Below, piece after piece: positions 56,213 to 64,000 of a stretch of DNA of 64,000 bases. A program made the position numbers and the translations under genes. Origin of the DNA: an uncultured Bacteroidales bacterium (GTDB lineage Bacteria; Bacteroidota; Bacteroidia; Bacteroidales; UBA932); the NCBI GenBank assembly GCA_944323345.1, contig CALUSC010000003.1, forward strand, positions 62,001 to 126,000, given 5' to 3'. Numbering within the stretch: position 1 is the first letter of the stretch; the number at the start of each line of letters is the position of its first letter. Under the pieces are notes generated by a model that did no database searches, was not told where the DNA came from, and saw only the letters and a program-made list of their open reading frames with translations.

Positions 56213-57520
56213 TTAAAACAGTTTTTCTACTTTCGATATGATTTCATCTGCAGAAAGTGCAGGATCCAGAACCAGGTCAGGTTCGGCATAAACCACGTCC
56301 TTGTGCGATTTGGCCAGTTTCTCTCCGCCACCGGTAATATTGAGCATGATGAGCTCGTCTTTCCTTACGGCTCCGTCTTTTACGGCCTTGTCGAGGCTTG
56401 CCACAGCTACTGCGGCTGCGGAATATATGTCCACGCCTTCGAGAGAGAGGAACTTTTCTTTCCAGTAGTCAAGTTCATCATTGGAAATCATGTAGATGTC
56501 TCCAGTCGCATCTTTAAGCGCATCGTACACGCCGCCGGCGAGCGAATACGGAGGTTTCCTGTTCGAAAGGACCTTGGCCTTGATTATGGAGGCCTGTTCG
56601 CGCGCTTCTTCAGGAGTCAGCGGCACAAGCTCTCTCGAATCCGCTTTCCAGGAATCATACATGATGGTGAAGGGGGCATTCTGAGAAGGATACAGTCTCA
56701 TTTTATGAGTGCCGAAACGCCCGTCGGCTATGAGCCTGAGGTTGTTTTCCCAAACGGCTATAGTCCCTGTACCGCTTCCGATGGCCTGGAAATAAGCGTC
56801 AGGAATCCTGCCGGTCTTTTCGACTGCCGACAGAATCGTGGTTCCCATTCCGTCCCTTCTTGCTATGTTCTTGGCTCCGCCTTCTGCGAGAAAACGGGAG
56901 GATGTACATACCTTGTCGCCGAGTGCGATGGCGTCGAAATAGTCCGCCCCTTTCGGTGCAGCAATGATTTTCACGCAGTCGTTCAGCGGTTTGTCGAACC
57001 ACAACGCATTGATATTGTCTTCAGGGATACTCAGAAGCAGACGGATACCGTTGTCGGAGCATACCTTTGCGAATGCCCTTGCCGTGTTCCCGGCAGAAGC
57101 TACGACCAGAATCCTGTCCTCGTTTTCCGGCAGACGCGCGCATACGGAATAAGCCTCGGTTTCCTTGAACGAGCATGTCTGCATGAATGCTCCTATCTCA
57201 GGATAGTACCCGGAAAACGTGATGAAAAGGTTCTCCAGCCCCAGAAATTCTGCCAGAGCCTTGCTGCGGTACGTTACCGGAGGACAGGAGTTGGCCAGAG
57301 TCCTTTTTACGGGAAGCCAGTTTGCATATCTGTAGAAACCGTCCAGGTCATCCCTGACTTCGAATTCTTTCTTTTCATATATTGCCCTGACCAGGGAAGG
57401 TGTCTTCCCCTGCGGGTCAGCCAATGTCCAGCCGGCGTCATCGAAAATCCTGCCGTCAGCACAATTCATCAGCCTGTAGTTGGTAGGTTTGAAGGTCATA
57501 ATATCGTTTTGTTTACACAT
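56213..57520 (-). CDS. cysteate synthase-like PLP enzyme (threonine synthase superfamily)
   Basis: A 435-residue fold-type II PLP enzyme. The Schiff-base Lys119 is in TCSFKETEA, the SAGNTARAF loop (142-150) binds substrate, GSGTGT binds PLP phosphate and ITGGGEKL closes the site. The stretch YANWLPV, PVTYRS, FSGYYPE matches my recollection of methanogen cysteate synthase rather than threonine synthase. That enzyme makes L-cysteate from O-phospho-L-serine and sulfite. In Bacteroidota cysteate feeds capnine/sulfonolipid synthesis. Threonine synthase or a cysteine synthase variant remains possible. It starts 16 bases after the HdrDE-like stop; ATG 57499 is an alternative start. Confidence 0.68.
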   Translation of the reverse strand: MCKQNDIMTFKPTNYRLMNCADGRIFDDAGWTLADPQGKTPSLVRAIYEKKEFEVRDDLDGFYRYANWLPVKRTLANSCPPVTYRSKALAEFLGLENLFITFSGYYPEIGAFMQTCSFKETEAYSVCARLPENEDRILVVASAGNTARAFAKVCSDNGIRLLLSIPEDNINALWFDKPLNDCVKIIAAPKGADYFDAIALGDKVCTSSRFLAEGGAKNIARRDGMGTTILSAVEKTGRIPDAYFQAIGSGTGTIAVWENNLRLIADGRFGTHKMRLYPSQNAPFTIMYDSWKADSRELVPLTPEEAREQASIIKAKVLSNRKPPYSLAGGVYDALKDATGDIYMISNDELDYWKEKFLSLEGVDIYSAAAVAVASLDKAVKDGAVRKDELIMLNITGGGEKLAKSHKDVVYAEPDLVLDPALSADEIISKVEKLF

Positions 57521-57536
57521 TCATGATAAATAATAC

Positions 57537-59399
57537 TCAGTTTCTGCCGGGCCCGGAGCACTTGTCGAGAACCTGGGCAATGTCCGTTACAGGTCTGTCT
57601 GCATACCTGCTGAAAGTAGTCATGCAGAGAGGGCAGGCCGTCACGATTTCATCCGGAGAGTCTGCCGTAAGGTTGGCCAGTGCATTTTCCGTCATTGCCT
57701 TTCTCTTGTCGAAACTGAGTGTCAGGCTTCCCAGACTTCCTCCGCAGCAGATGCTTTCTTTCCTGTTCTTCGCCGCTTCGACGAGTTCTCCGGCCGAAGA
57801 TATGACGTTCCTCGGTTCATCATAGACTCCGCATCCTCTGCCGAGTTCGCAAGGGTCATGGAAAACGTATCTGGTGCCGCCCTTGCGTACATCCAGTCTG
57901 CCGGTCCGTATAAGTTCGTCGAAATATTCCGTATGGTGGATTACCCTTATTCCCGGAAGGGCATAATGTTCCCTGAATATCTTGTAGCATATCGGACATG
58001 ACAGCAGCAGGGTATCAGCGCCGGAACCCATGATGATTTCCGTGTTCTTTTCAATCAACTGCCTGGCCTGGTCGAATCTGCCTGCCATCAGCATCGGTCT
58101 GCCGCAGCAAATTCCTCCGTCCCTGTCCATTATTTCGTAGTCCGTACCGGCCTTGGAAAGGATGGATTCCGTTGCTTTCCTGATAACGGGCGTCAATGCA
58201 GTCATACATCCTGCAAAATATAGAACACGTTCTTTATCAGGATTTGAAACAGAAGTGTTATTATTGTTAACAAATTTGTTACAGCGCAAAATCTCCTCCG
58301 ATGCCGAAATATTCGAATAGTCCGAACCGAAATTATACTTGCGGACAGAGCGTTGCGCTATGCGCAGTTTGTCGCCTTCGACCCCGACAGGACAGATTGC
58401 GGTGCACTTCCCGCAAAGCAGGCACTTGTCGCTGATTTCCTCGATACGGGCTTCATTGTTACGGCGTATCTGGCGGTTCAGATATACTGTCGTATCCTTG
58501 ATATTGCCTTTGAGAACCCCCATAGGGCAGGCATCGATGCAGAGGCCGCAGCTCGGACATGAGTAGACCTGGGCCTTGGCGAAACCCTTTCTGGCATTGA
58601 CTATCTTTATCCCGGCATTGCGGAATGGAATGAGCAGGATTTCGGTAGGGATGTGCATGTATCTCGTGAACGGAAGCACGACGAAAAATATGCCGAGGGC
58701 ACATGAATACGCCCACCACGCCGGAAGCATGTTGGCATGGTTGCTCAGGAATTCCGTGAACACATAGTTCAGGGATTTGGTAAGGAATGATCCTCCGCTG
58801 ATATCTGCCGTGAACGACTCGGCCAGCAGACGGAGCGGAAATATTGACCATAGCGAATATTGTCCGATAAGGTCCAGAAAGCTGGGATTCGTAGTCCTCC
58901 GCATTCCGAACAGTCGGGAGCGTACGCGTTTGATGATTGCCAGAGCAATGCCGCTAAGTACCACAAGCAGGAAGAAGTCCATCAGGAAGAAAATGAGGGC
59001 TCCCTTCATGGTACTTTCGGTTTCCGCCACGAAATACCTGAAAAAGATAGGGTAGTACAGAGCCTTGGCCCCCAGATCGGATGTATAGAGAAAGACTTCG
59101 ATATGTCCCACGACGATCAGCATGAACCATCCGAAAGCTATGCTGGAATGCATGTATCCGAGCAACTTGTTCCTTTTCCAGATGTCTACATGGATCAGAC
59201 ACTTCAGGAATATGTCCTTAATGTTCTTCAGGAGAGTCTTCGGCGTTATGAGCGATATGAAAAACTTTTTCCTGTCTTCGGCAGGCAGCTGCATTATAAT
59301 CCGGACGAGGCCCACGAGGCAGTACCCCAACACGAAAAGCATGCCGCATACGAACGGCAGTACGAAGTCGTTATATCCGGTCAGAAATCTTTCTCTCAT
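57537..59399 (-). CDS. membrane HdrE-HdrD (DsrM-DsrK-like) fusion protein
   Basis: A 620-residue protein joining a membrane part and an iron-sulfur part. Five or six hydrophobic segments (about 12-36, 85-105, 133-156, 229-246) contain His84, His99, His221 and His249 as possible haem b ligands, as in NarI/HdrE/DsrM. Two 4Fe-4S sets follow: Cys281/284/287/291 and Cys326/329/332/336. Two complete CCG modules end it: Cys398, 431-432, 468/471 and Cys517, 551-552, 589/592, the HdrD/DsrK catalytic type. It could pass electrons between menaquinol and a cytosolic disulfide. ATG 59399 overlaps the previous stop (ATGA). Confidence 0.82.
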   Translation of the reverse strand: MRERFLTGYNDFVLPFVCGMLFVLGYCLVGLVRIIMQLPAEDRKKFFISLITPKTLLKNIKDIFLKCLIHVDIWKRNKLLGYMHSSIAFGWFMLIVVGHIEVFLYTSDLGAKALYYPIFFRYFVAETESTMKGALIFFLMDFFLLVVLSGIALAIIKRVRSRLFGMRRTTNPSFLDLIGQYSLWSIFPLRLLAESFTADISGGSFLTKSLNYVFTEFLSNHANMLPAWWAYSCALGIFFVVLPFTRYMHIPTEILLIPFRNAGIKIVNARKGFAKAQVYSCPSCGLCIDACPMGVLKGNIKDTTVYLNRQIRRNNEARIEEISDKCLLCGKCTAICPVGVEGDKLRIAQRSVRKYNFGSDYSNISASEEILRCNKFVNNNNTSVSNPDKERVLYFAGCMTALTPVIRKATESILSKAGTDYEIMDRDGGICCGRPMLMAGRFDQARQLIEKNTEIIMGSGADTLLLSCPICYKIFREHYALPGIRVIHHTEYFDELIRTGRLDVRKGGTRYVFHDPCELGRGCGVYDEPRNVISSAGELVEAAKNRKESICCGGSLGSLTLSFDKRKAMTENALANLTADSPDEIVTACPLCMTTFSRYADRPVTDIAQVLDKCSGPGRN

Positions 59400-59731
59400 T
59401 TCATGTCCTCCCCGTAAATCCTGCAGATCGACAGGATAAGATGCCTGGTATTTATGCCCCGCGGACATACCATGGAGCATTTTCCGCACAGCATGCAGTT
59501 TTTCATCATGGCAATGACTTCCTTTTCCTTGCCCCTCTGGAGTCCGAGAATGACTTTCCTGACACTCATGCCTGAAAATCTGTTGGCCGGACAGGTGGAC
59601 GTACATGACCCGCAGGCCATGCATTTATACACGTCCGGTTCCGCCCGGTGCAGTTCCGCGAACTTTTCCGTATCTACCTTGTCCAGGTTGATGGCGGAAC
59701 TTGGTGATAATTTGAACCCGAAATCCATCAC
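59396..59731 (-). CDS. HdrC-like small 4Fe-4S protein
   Basis: A 111-residue ferredoxin-like protein with two 4Fe-4S motifs: Cys37/40/43/47 (CMACGSCTSTCP) and Cys79/82/85/89 (CMLCGKCSMVCP). This is the HdrC arrangement; it would wire the HdrA-like flavoprotein to the membrane subunit. It overlaps both neighbours by 4 bases, so stoichiometric synthesis is likely. The operon thus holds two HdrC-like proteins. Confidence 0.85.
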   Translation of the reverse strand: MMDFGFKLSPSSAINLDKVDTEKFAELHRAEPDVYKCMACGSCTSTCPANRFSGMSVRKVILGLQRGKEKEVIAMMKNCMLCGKCSMVCPRGINTRHLILSICRIYGEDMK

Positions 59732-60744
59732 TTCTTCATTATGTACAGATGAATTTTCAGAGCTGCGGCACGTGCTTCCGCCAGAGTTTCAGGCACTGTT
59801 TTCGGTCCCGTACAGGCCCCGGCATAGAAGATACCTTCCTTAGGGGAGTCTATAATGTCCGCCACGTTGTCCGCGGACTTCAGGAAACCGTCGGAATCGA
59901 GCGGAAGTTTGATCATGTTTGCCACCTTTGTGCTGTCCTGGCTGCAGACCATTCCTGCCATCAGTACCAGGAGATCGAGAGTCACCTTGACCGGTTTCCC
60001 GGACAATGTGTCTTCGGCCTTGACTATCACTCTTCCGTCAATGTTCTCGCTGACTTCCGAAACCCTGCCTCTGATGAAACGGATACCGTAGTCTCTCTGC
60101 GCCGAAATGTAGAAATCTTCGTATTTTTTCCCGAACATCCTCAGATCCATGTAAAAACAGTAGACCATGGCTTCAGGAAATTTCTGTTTCATCTCGATAG
60201 CCTGCTTAACCGCAGTAATGCAGCACACTTTCGAGCATTGCGAATTCCTGGCTTTCTCGTCTCTGGAACCGACGCAGTGGACGAATCCTATGGCATTCAT
60301 GGCACTGTCATTCACCCTCCTGTCATCGCCGGTATTGAACCAGTGTTCCAGATCTTTGTTCGTTATGACCTGGTCGTAGACCCCGTATCCGTATTCTTCT
60401 TTTTTGGATGCGTCGAAGACTGAAAAGCCGGTAGTCACGAGCATGATTCTGGTAATTATGGATATACCGTTGGACAGCATGATGTTGTAACTGTCCTGAA
60501 GTTTGTTTACAAACGATATTTCCGTATTCAGGAATATATTTGCATCAGCGGCTTTAGATATCAGGGCGCTTACTATATCCCCGGCGGGAGTCATGTCCGG
60601 GAAAAGGCAGTTCCAGTCGGCCACATGGCCTCCGAGGTGATCGCTTTTTTCTATGATTATCGGCTTGTATCCGAGATCGAGCAGCTGGCACGCAGCTTCA
60701 AGTCCGGCTATACCGCCGCCTATTATTACTATGTTTTCTTTCAT
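59728..60744 (-). CDS. HdrA/QmoA-like FAD oxidoreductase, short form
   Basis: A 338-residue flavoprotein. The FAD Rossmann motif is IVIIGGGIAGLEAACQLLD, then GGHVADWNCLFPD. The HdrA-specific block FVHCVGSRDE...CSKVCCITAVK supplies Cys157, 170, 174 and 175. HdrA proper (about 650 residues) has extra ferredoxin domains at both ends; these are absent, making it nearer to QmoA. The start at ATG 60744 places the dinucleotide motif at residue 9; ATG 60798 would overlap the HdrB-like stop. In this complex it may split or merge electrons, or simply relay them. Confidence 0.83.
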   Translation of the reverse strand: MKENIVIIGGGIAGLEAACQLLDLGYKPIIIEKSDHLGGHVADWNCLFPDMTPAGDIVSALISKAADANIFLNTEISFVNKLQDSYNIMLSNGISIITRIMLVTTGFSVFDASKKEEYGYGVYDQVITNKDLEHWFNTGDDRRVNDSAMNAIGFVHCVGSRDEKARNSQCSKVCCITAVKQAIEMKQKFPEAMVYCFYMDLRMFGKKYEDFYISAQRDYGIRFIRGRVSEVSENIDGRVIVKAEDTLSGKPVKVTLDLLVLMAGMVCSQDSTKVANMIKLPLDSDGFLKSADNVADIIDSPKEGIFYAGACTGPKTVPETLAEARAAALKIHLYIMKK

Positions 60745-60788
60745 TCCAGATTCGGTTTCAGTAACGTTAAAAGTGTCGGCCCGGCATT

Positions 60789-61859
60789 TCAGCAGCACCT
60801 CAGGACTCCAGGCAATTCCGGCCGCATCAGGTCTTTCTCGTTCAGACCCTTGTATTTCTCTTTAGGATCATATTCGATTCCGATTTTGTCCAAAAGCGGC
60901 TCAACGGCTACCTGGTGCAGCTGAAGTCCGATATCCCACGGATTATAGCCCAGTACCAGCGATGCGAGCTCCTCGTATGTGAGGACCGGAATGCCGTATC
61001 CGTTTTCCCCGTATGTCTTTCCTTCGGTCTCGGCTATTACATACTGCCACCTGTCCATGAAATAAGGACAGCCGGGACAGTTCGTCAGGATGAAGTCAGG
61101 GTGGTACGGTTCCATGGATTCGAACTTCTTGTATGTATTGGAAAGCGAATATCCTCTGTTTGCCTTGACATGGTACTGGCGGAATCCGTATCCGCAGCAG
61201 TGGCGTCTCTCAGGGTAATCTATCACGTTTCCTCCCCATGATTCGATCATGCCGCACAGGACATAAGGGTATTCAGCGCCTCCGACGCCTCTGGCCGGGA
61301 ACATCTTGGCGTAATGGCATCCGATATGTTCCACCACTTTGAGGGGTTCTCCAGTGAACCTGTTTACGAGGCGGAATTTCGCCCTGGCGGCTATCTCATT
61401 CCGGTATTTGTAAATGAGGTCGCTGGCATGCGCCACGTATTTCGGTTTGTTGAACTCCCGTTTGCAGGCTTTCCACAGCATTTCCCTGATTCTGGTTTCC
61501 AGTTCAGGAAATTCCTTCCAGGTTTCCAGTATTTCTATGTAGTTTCCGAAAGATGTGATGCATGATGCCACATAGTTTTCATAACCGGCCTCTGTCATGA
61601 GCGCGAACTGTCTGGCCACTATGGTCATAACGGTTTCCTGCGGGATAGTGTCGCAGTGATATGCGATTCCTCCGCATGTCGTATGGTGCTCGGTCTCGAA
61701 AATGTCCTTTTTCAGAAGTCCGCGGCATATTTCCAGAAACATCTTCTCCGCTCCCGGAAAGAAATTCTGCCGGATACAGCTTCTTACATAAAACCAGTGG
61801 TTGTCAGGAATTTCTTTCTGATAATCCGCCCATATTTTCTGTTTCCCCTGATATATCAT
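60789..61859 (-). CDS. HdrB-like CCG-domain protein with one degenerate module
   Basis: A 356-residue protein. The second CCG module is complete: Cys181, Cys221-Cys222 (HCCGYGF) and Cys261/264 (CPGC), expected to bind a non-cubane 4Fe-4S cluster. In the first, Cys28 remains but the CCG pair is Thr61-Cys62 and the CxxC is Cys100-x-x-Ser103, so that cluster is probably lost or different. It lies 16 bases after the first HdrC-like gene. It would be the disulfide- or sulfur-handling subunit of the soluble complex. Confidence 0.82.
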   Translation of the reverse strand: MIYQGKQKIWADYQKEIPDNHWFYVRSCIRQNFFPGAEKMFLEICRGLLKKDIFETEHHTTCGGIAYHCDTIPQETVMTIVARQFALMTEAGYENYVASCITSFGNYIEILETWKEFPELETRIREMLWKACKREFNKPKYVAHASDLIYKYRNEIAARAKFRLVNRFTGEPLKVVEHIGCHYAKMFPARGVGGAEYPYVLCGMIESWGGNVIDYPERRHCCGYGFRQYHVKANRGYSLSNTYKKFESMEPYHPDFILTNCPGCPYFMDRWQYVIAETEGKTYGENGYGIPVLTYEELASLVLGYNPWDIGLQLHQVAVEPLLDKIGIEYDPKEKYKGLNEKDLMRPELPGVLRCC

Positions 61860-61875
61860 CTATATTGTCTTCAAA

Positions 61876-62574
61876 TTAATCTTCATTATTCAGATGGCCT
61901 TCGGAAGTGTGCTCGAAAGTCTCCCTGAAGTACTCTTCCATATCCATCCCCATTTCTTCGGCCTTGGCTTCCGAGAATCTGTTTACGGTCTCTATCCGCT
62001 CGGTACCTCCGGTGACATCGAAAATGCTTTTCAGCTCATCGAGAGATTCCTGCGGGATTTTTCTCAGGATACCCGGACCGTTTCCCTTGAAATTGGCGCC
62101 GAGGCGCGCCATGGAGTCATCAATGTGTTCCAGATGCCATTTCCATACAGGACCTGATTCCTTGTGATCCTCCCATTTGAATGTGTCCGGATAAACGCAG
62201 TATCCGTAATTCAGGATATTTCCCGTAAGAAGTCTGGTAAGAGGGTAGAGCTGACGTCCCTTTTCCGAGCAGGTAAAATAGCCGAGTCTGGCGGAAAGGC
62301 TTCTCAGAGCCATAATTACGAGTCCGGGACCGTTCTTTCTCGGACAGCGGGTGACGCAGGACATGCATTCCCCGCAGTACCAGATGAAATCGCTCTTGAG
62401 CAGTTTTTCTATTTCTTCCTCATCCCGGCTCTGGACTATGTCCATGACTTTTCTGGGATCGTATTTATAGAATTCGGCTGCAGGGCAGATAGCGGTGCAA
62501 GTCCCGCAGTTTATGCATGTTTTGAGACCTTCCTTCGCCCTGTAGTCTTTCAGCAGTTCGTCGTATAATTTCAT
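61876..62574 (-). CDS. HdrC-like 4Fe-4S protein
   Basis: A 232-residue protein with two 4Fe-4S motifs (Cys20/23/26/30 and Cys67/70/73/77) in the HdrC spacing, then a helical C-terminal extension of about 140 residues that is longer than typical HdrC and ends in a Glu-rich tail. It is first in the operon. ATG 62574 places the first cluster at residue 20, as usual; the upstream in-frame codons are poor. Confidence 0.83.
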   Translation of the reverse strand: MKLYDELLKDYRAKEGLKTCINCGTCTAICPAAEFYKYDPRKVMDIVQSRDEEEIEKLLKSDFIWYCGECMSCVTRCPRKNGPGLVIMALRSLSARLGYFTCSEKGRQLYPLTRLLTGNILNYGYCVYPDTFKWEDHKESGPVWKWHLEHIDDSMARLGANFKGNGPGILRKIPQESLDELKSIFDVTGGTERIETVNRFSEAKAEEMGMDMEEYFRETFEHTSEGHLNNED

Positions 62575-62607
62575 AATAAAAAATAATCGTGGCAAACACC
62601 GAAACTG

Positions 62608-62615
62608 CAAATATA
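62608..62615 (-). promoter_or_regulatory. -7 box of the Hdr-cysteate synthase-mscS operon
   Basis: Minus-strand TATATTTG (TAnnTTTG), 33 bases before ATG 62574, in the only sizeable gap of the operon. No good -33 TTTG is seen, so an activator or weak basal use is possible. Confidence 0.55.
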
Positions 62616-62625
62616 GAAAATATTT

Positions 62626-64000
62626 TTATAACACCGTTTTCAGTTCCAGTGCGACCACATTTTCGACGTGGTGGGTATGAGGGAACATGTCGACCGGACG
62701 GACGGCGGTGATTCTGTATTTGCTGCAGAGGACGCTCAGATCTCTGGCCTGCGAAGCCGGATTGCAGCTTACGTAGACTATTCTTTTCGGGGAAGCGTTC
62801 AGGATCACTTCCGCGACATCGGGATGAATGCCGGCACGCGGAGGGTCGAGAATGACTACATCAGGTTTGCCGTGACCCGCTATGAAATTGTCCGTCAGGA
62901 CATCTTTCATGTCTCCTGCGATGAATTCGCAGTTTTCTATCCCGTTGTTCAGGGCATTGGCCCTGGCATCTTCTATTGCCTCCGGCACATATTCTATACC
63001 GATTACCTTTGCCGCCTTTCCGGATATGAACTGTGCAATGGTTCCGGTGCCGGTGTAAAGGTCGTAGACTGTTTCGCTGCCGCTGAGAGCTGCAAATTCG
63101 CGTGCCGTACAGTAAAGTCTGTATGCCTGCAGCGAATTGGTCTGGTAGAAGGATTTCGGGCCGATCCTGAATCTGAGTCCTTCCATCTCTTCATATATGG
63201 CGTCGTCACCTTTATATAATATGCATTCCTGGTCGGCTATGGAATCGTTCGCCTTTCCGTTTATGACGTACCACAGCGATTTTATGGCCGGGAATTCGGC
63301 CGCAACGGCATCCAGAAGCGATGTCCTGGCTTCTTCGTCTTCATGGTAGAAACACATGATCAGCATGATATCGCCGTGAGTATTGTTTCTGATGACCATG
63401 TTCCGCAGGAAACCTCTGTGGTTTCTGATGTCGAAGAATTCCAGACCATGTTCTACAGCATACCGACGTATGAAAAGACGTATCCTGTTCGACGGTTCTT
63501 CCTGAAGCCAGCAGTGTCTGATATCCAGGACCTTGTCGAAGAACCTGCCTACGTGGAAGCCTAATCCTGCCCTGGCTTCGGGCGCTATTTCATCCGGGTT
63601 TTCCCCGGTTTCAAGCCATCTGCGGCTGGAAAATGTAAATTCCAGCTTGTTTCTGTAGCATGTAGTCTTTTCTGAAGGAATTATCGGCTGGATTTCAGGT
63701 ACTTCCAGGTGACCTATGCGCACGAGCTGGTCGTAAACCTGCTGCTGCTTGGCCTGCAGCTGCATATCGTAGGGGAGTGGCTGCCATTTGCAGCCTCCGC
63801 ATATTCCGAAATGTTCACAGAAAGGTTCAAGCCGGTGGACCGAAGGCCTCACTATTTTCAATATGTAGCCTTCCATGTAATTCTTTTTCTTCTTCGTCAC
63901 TTTGACGTCCACGATGTCGCCGGGAACTGCGAACTGTACGAACAGAACGGCCCCGTCTACTCTCGCAATAGCTTTACCTTCGGCCGCAACAGATTCTATT
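62626..64000 (-). CDS. rlmD: 23S rRNA (uracil-5-)-methyltransferase RlmD-like, 5' end outside window
   Basis: At least 457 residues are encoded; the reading frame continues past base 64000, and the GTG at 63912 is internal, not a start. A TRAM domain (about the first 60 visible residues, VPGDIVDVKVTKKKK) precedes the 4Fe-4S site CEHFGICGGC, a Rossmann domain with VYDLYTGTGTIAQF, VVILDPPRAG, and the catalytic Cys in VYVSCNPASQARDL, closing with FPHTHHVENVV. RumA-type enzymes methylate U1939 of 23S rRNA. Confidence 0.92.
   Translation of the reverse strand, partial: IESVAAEGKAIARVDGAVLFVQFAVPGDIVDVKVTKKKKNYMEGYILKIVRPSVHRLEPFCEHFGICGGCKWQPLPYDMQLQAKQQQVYDQLVRIGHLEVPEIQPIIPSEKTTCYRNKLEFTFSSRRWLETGENPDEIAPEARAGLGFHVGRFFDKVLDIRHCWLQEEPSNRIRLFIRRYAVEHGLEFFDIRNHRGFLRNMVIRNNTHGDIMLIMCFYHEDEEARTSLLDAVAAEFPAIKSLWYVINGKANDSIADQECILYKGDDAIYEEMEGLRFRIGPKSFYQTNSLQAYRLYCTAREFAALSGSETVYDLYTGTGTIAQFISGKAAKVIGIEYVPEAIEDARANALNNGIENCEFIAGDMKDVLTDNFIAGHGKPDVVILDPPRAGIHPDVAEVILNASPKRIVYVSCNPASQARDLSVLCSKYRITAVRPVDMFPHTHHVENVVALELKTVL

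Noticed and set aside
56303..57526. A 407-codon open frame opposite the cysteate synthase-like gene
   Set aside because: Shadow of the real gene: no motifs, unusual composition, no promoter box.
55277..62574. A methanogen-type coenzyme M pathway
   Set aside because: No sulfopyruvate decarboxylase, no other coenzyme M genes and no methanogenesis context in the window; only the cysteate step has a candidate.
63829..63912. GTG at 63912 as the start of the RlmD-like gene
   Set aside because: The open frame and the TRAM-domain sequence continue to the window edge, so the gene is truncated by the window.

Overview
This window looks like a chromosomal segment of a member of the Bacteroidota, most likely order Bacteroidales. 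The signs are promoters of the TTTG-N19-21-TAnnTTTG type, very few Shine-Dalgarno sequences, many Bacteroidota-type envelope proteins (TamL, Wzi, Ig-like lipoproteins, small beta-barrels), an IspG with an extra insert, and GC content near 50% by eye. The genus cannot be fixed from sequence alone. Most genes are housekeeping, packed in long directons. I see no prophage, insertion sequence, CRISPR array or rRNA operon.

Layout. 1-845: 5' part of a C1-family peptidase. 977-1615: small alpha/beta hydrolase. 1630-6223 (minus): tripartite MacAB-TolC-type efflux operon. 6342-7544: aminotransferase. 7652-14832 (plus): lipoprotein, DEDD exonuclease, rRNA methyltransferase, tRNA-Cys, then Wzi and two UDP-uronate enzymes. 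14819-15664 (minus): BirA. 15879-21110 (plus): rsfS-ftsH-cdsA-psd and a CNNM/CorC-type protein, preceded by a duplicated promoter-bearing 45-bp repeat. 21133-30961 (minus): a seven-gene directon from ligA through a thioesterase, yihY, relA/spoT, an Ig-like lipoprotein and a beta-barrel to ispG. 31113-33270 (plus): pyrophosphate-type phosphofructokinase and a DUF3575 protein. 33275-36292 (minus): receiver-like/PPDK_N protein of unknown role. 36360-43107 (minus): a TetR-controlled ABC-2 exporter operon with its own TolC and HlyD partners. 43198-45343 (minus): arginine decarboxylase and an RNA methyltransferase. 45501-49058 (plus): TamL and three small membrane proteins. 49059-49390: structured non-coding stretch. 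49391-50698 (minus): RarA. 50790-55233 (plus): pyruvate kinase, GNAT, two beta-barrel proteins and a flavodiiron protein. 55277-62574 (minus): an operon of five heterodisulfide-reductase-like (Hdr) genes followed directly by a cysteate-synthase-like gene and an MscS channel. 62626-64000 (minus): RlmD-type methyltransferase, open at its 5' end.

The most unusual locus is 55277-62615. A cytosolic HdrC/HdrB/HdrA-like set, a second HdrC-like ferredoxin and a fused membrane HdrE-HdrD (DsrM-DsrK-like) protein appear to form one electron-transfer complex linking the menaquinone pool to an iron-sulfur/thiol reaction. The same transcript seems to encode a PLP enzyme resembling methanogen cysteate synthase, which makes L-cysteate from O-phosphoserine and sulfite. 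Cysteate is the head-group precursor of the sulfonolipids made by some Bacteroidota. My hypothesis, not demonstrated here, is a redox-linked sulfite/sulfonate module.
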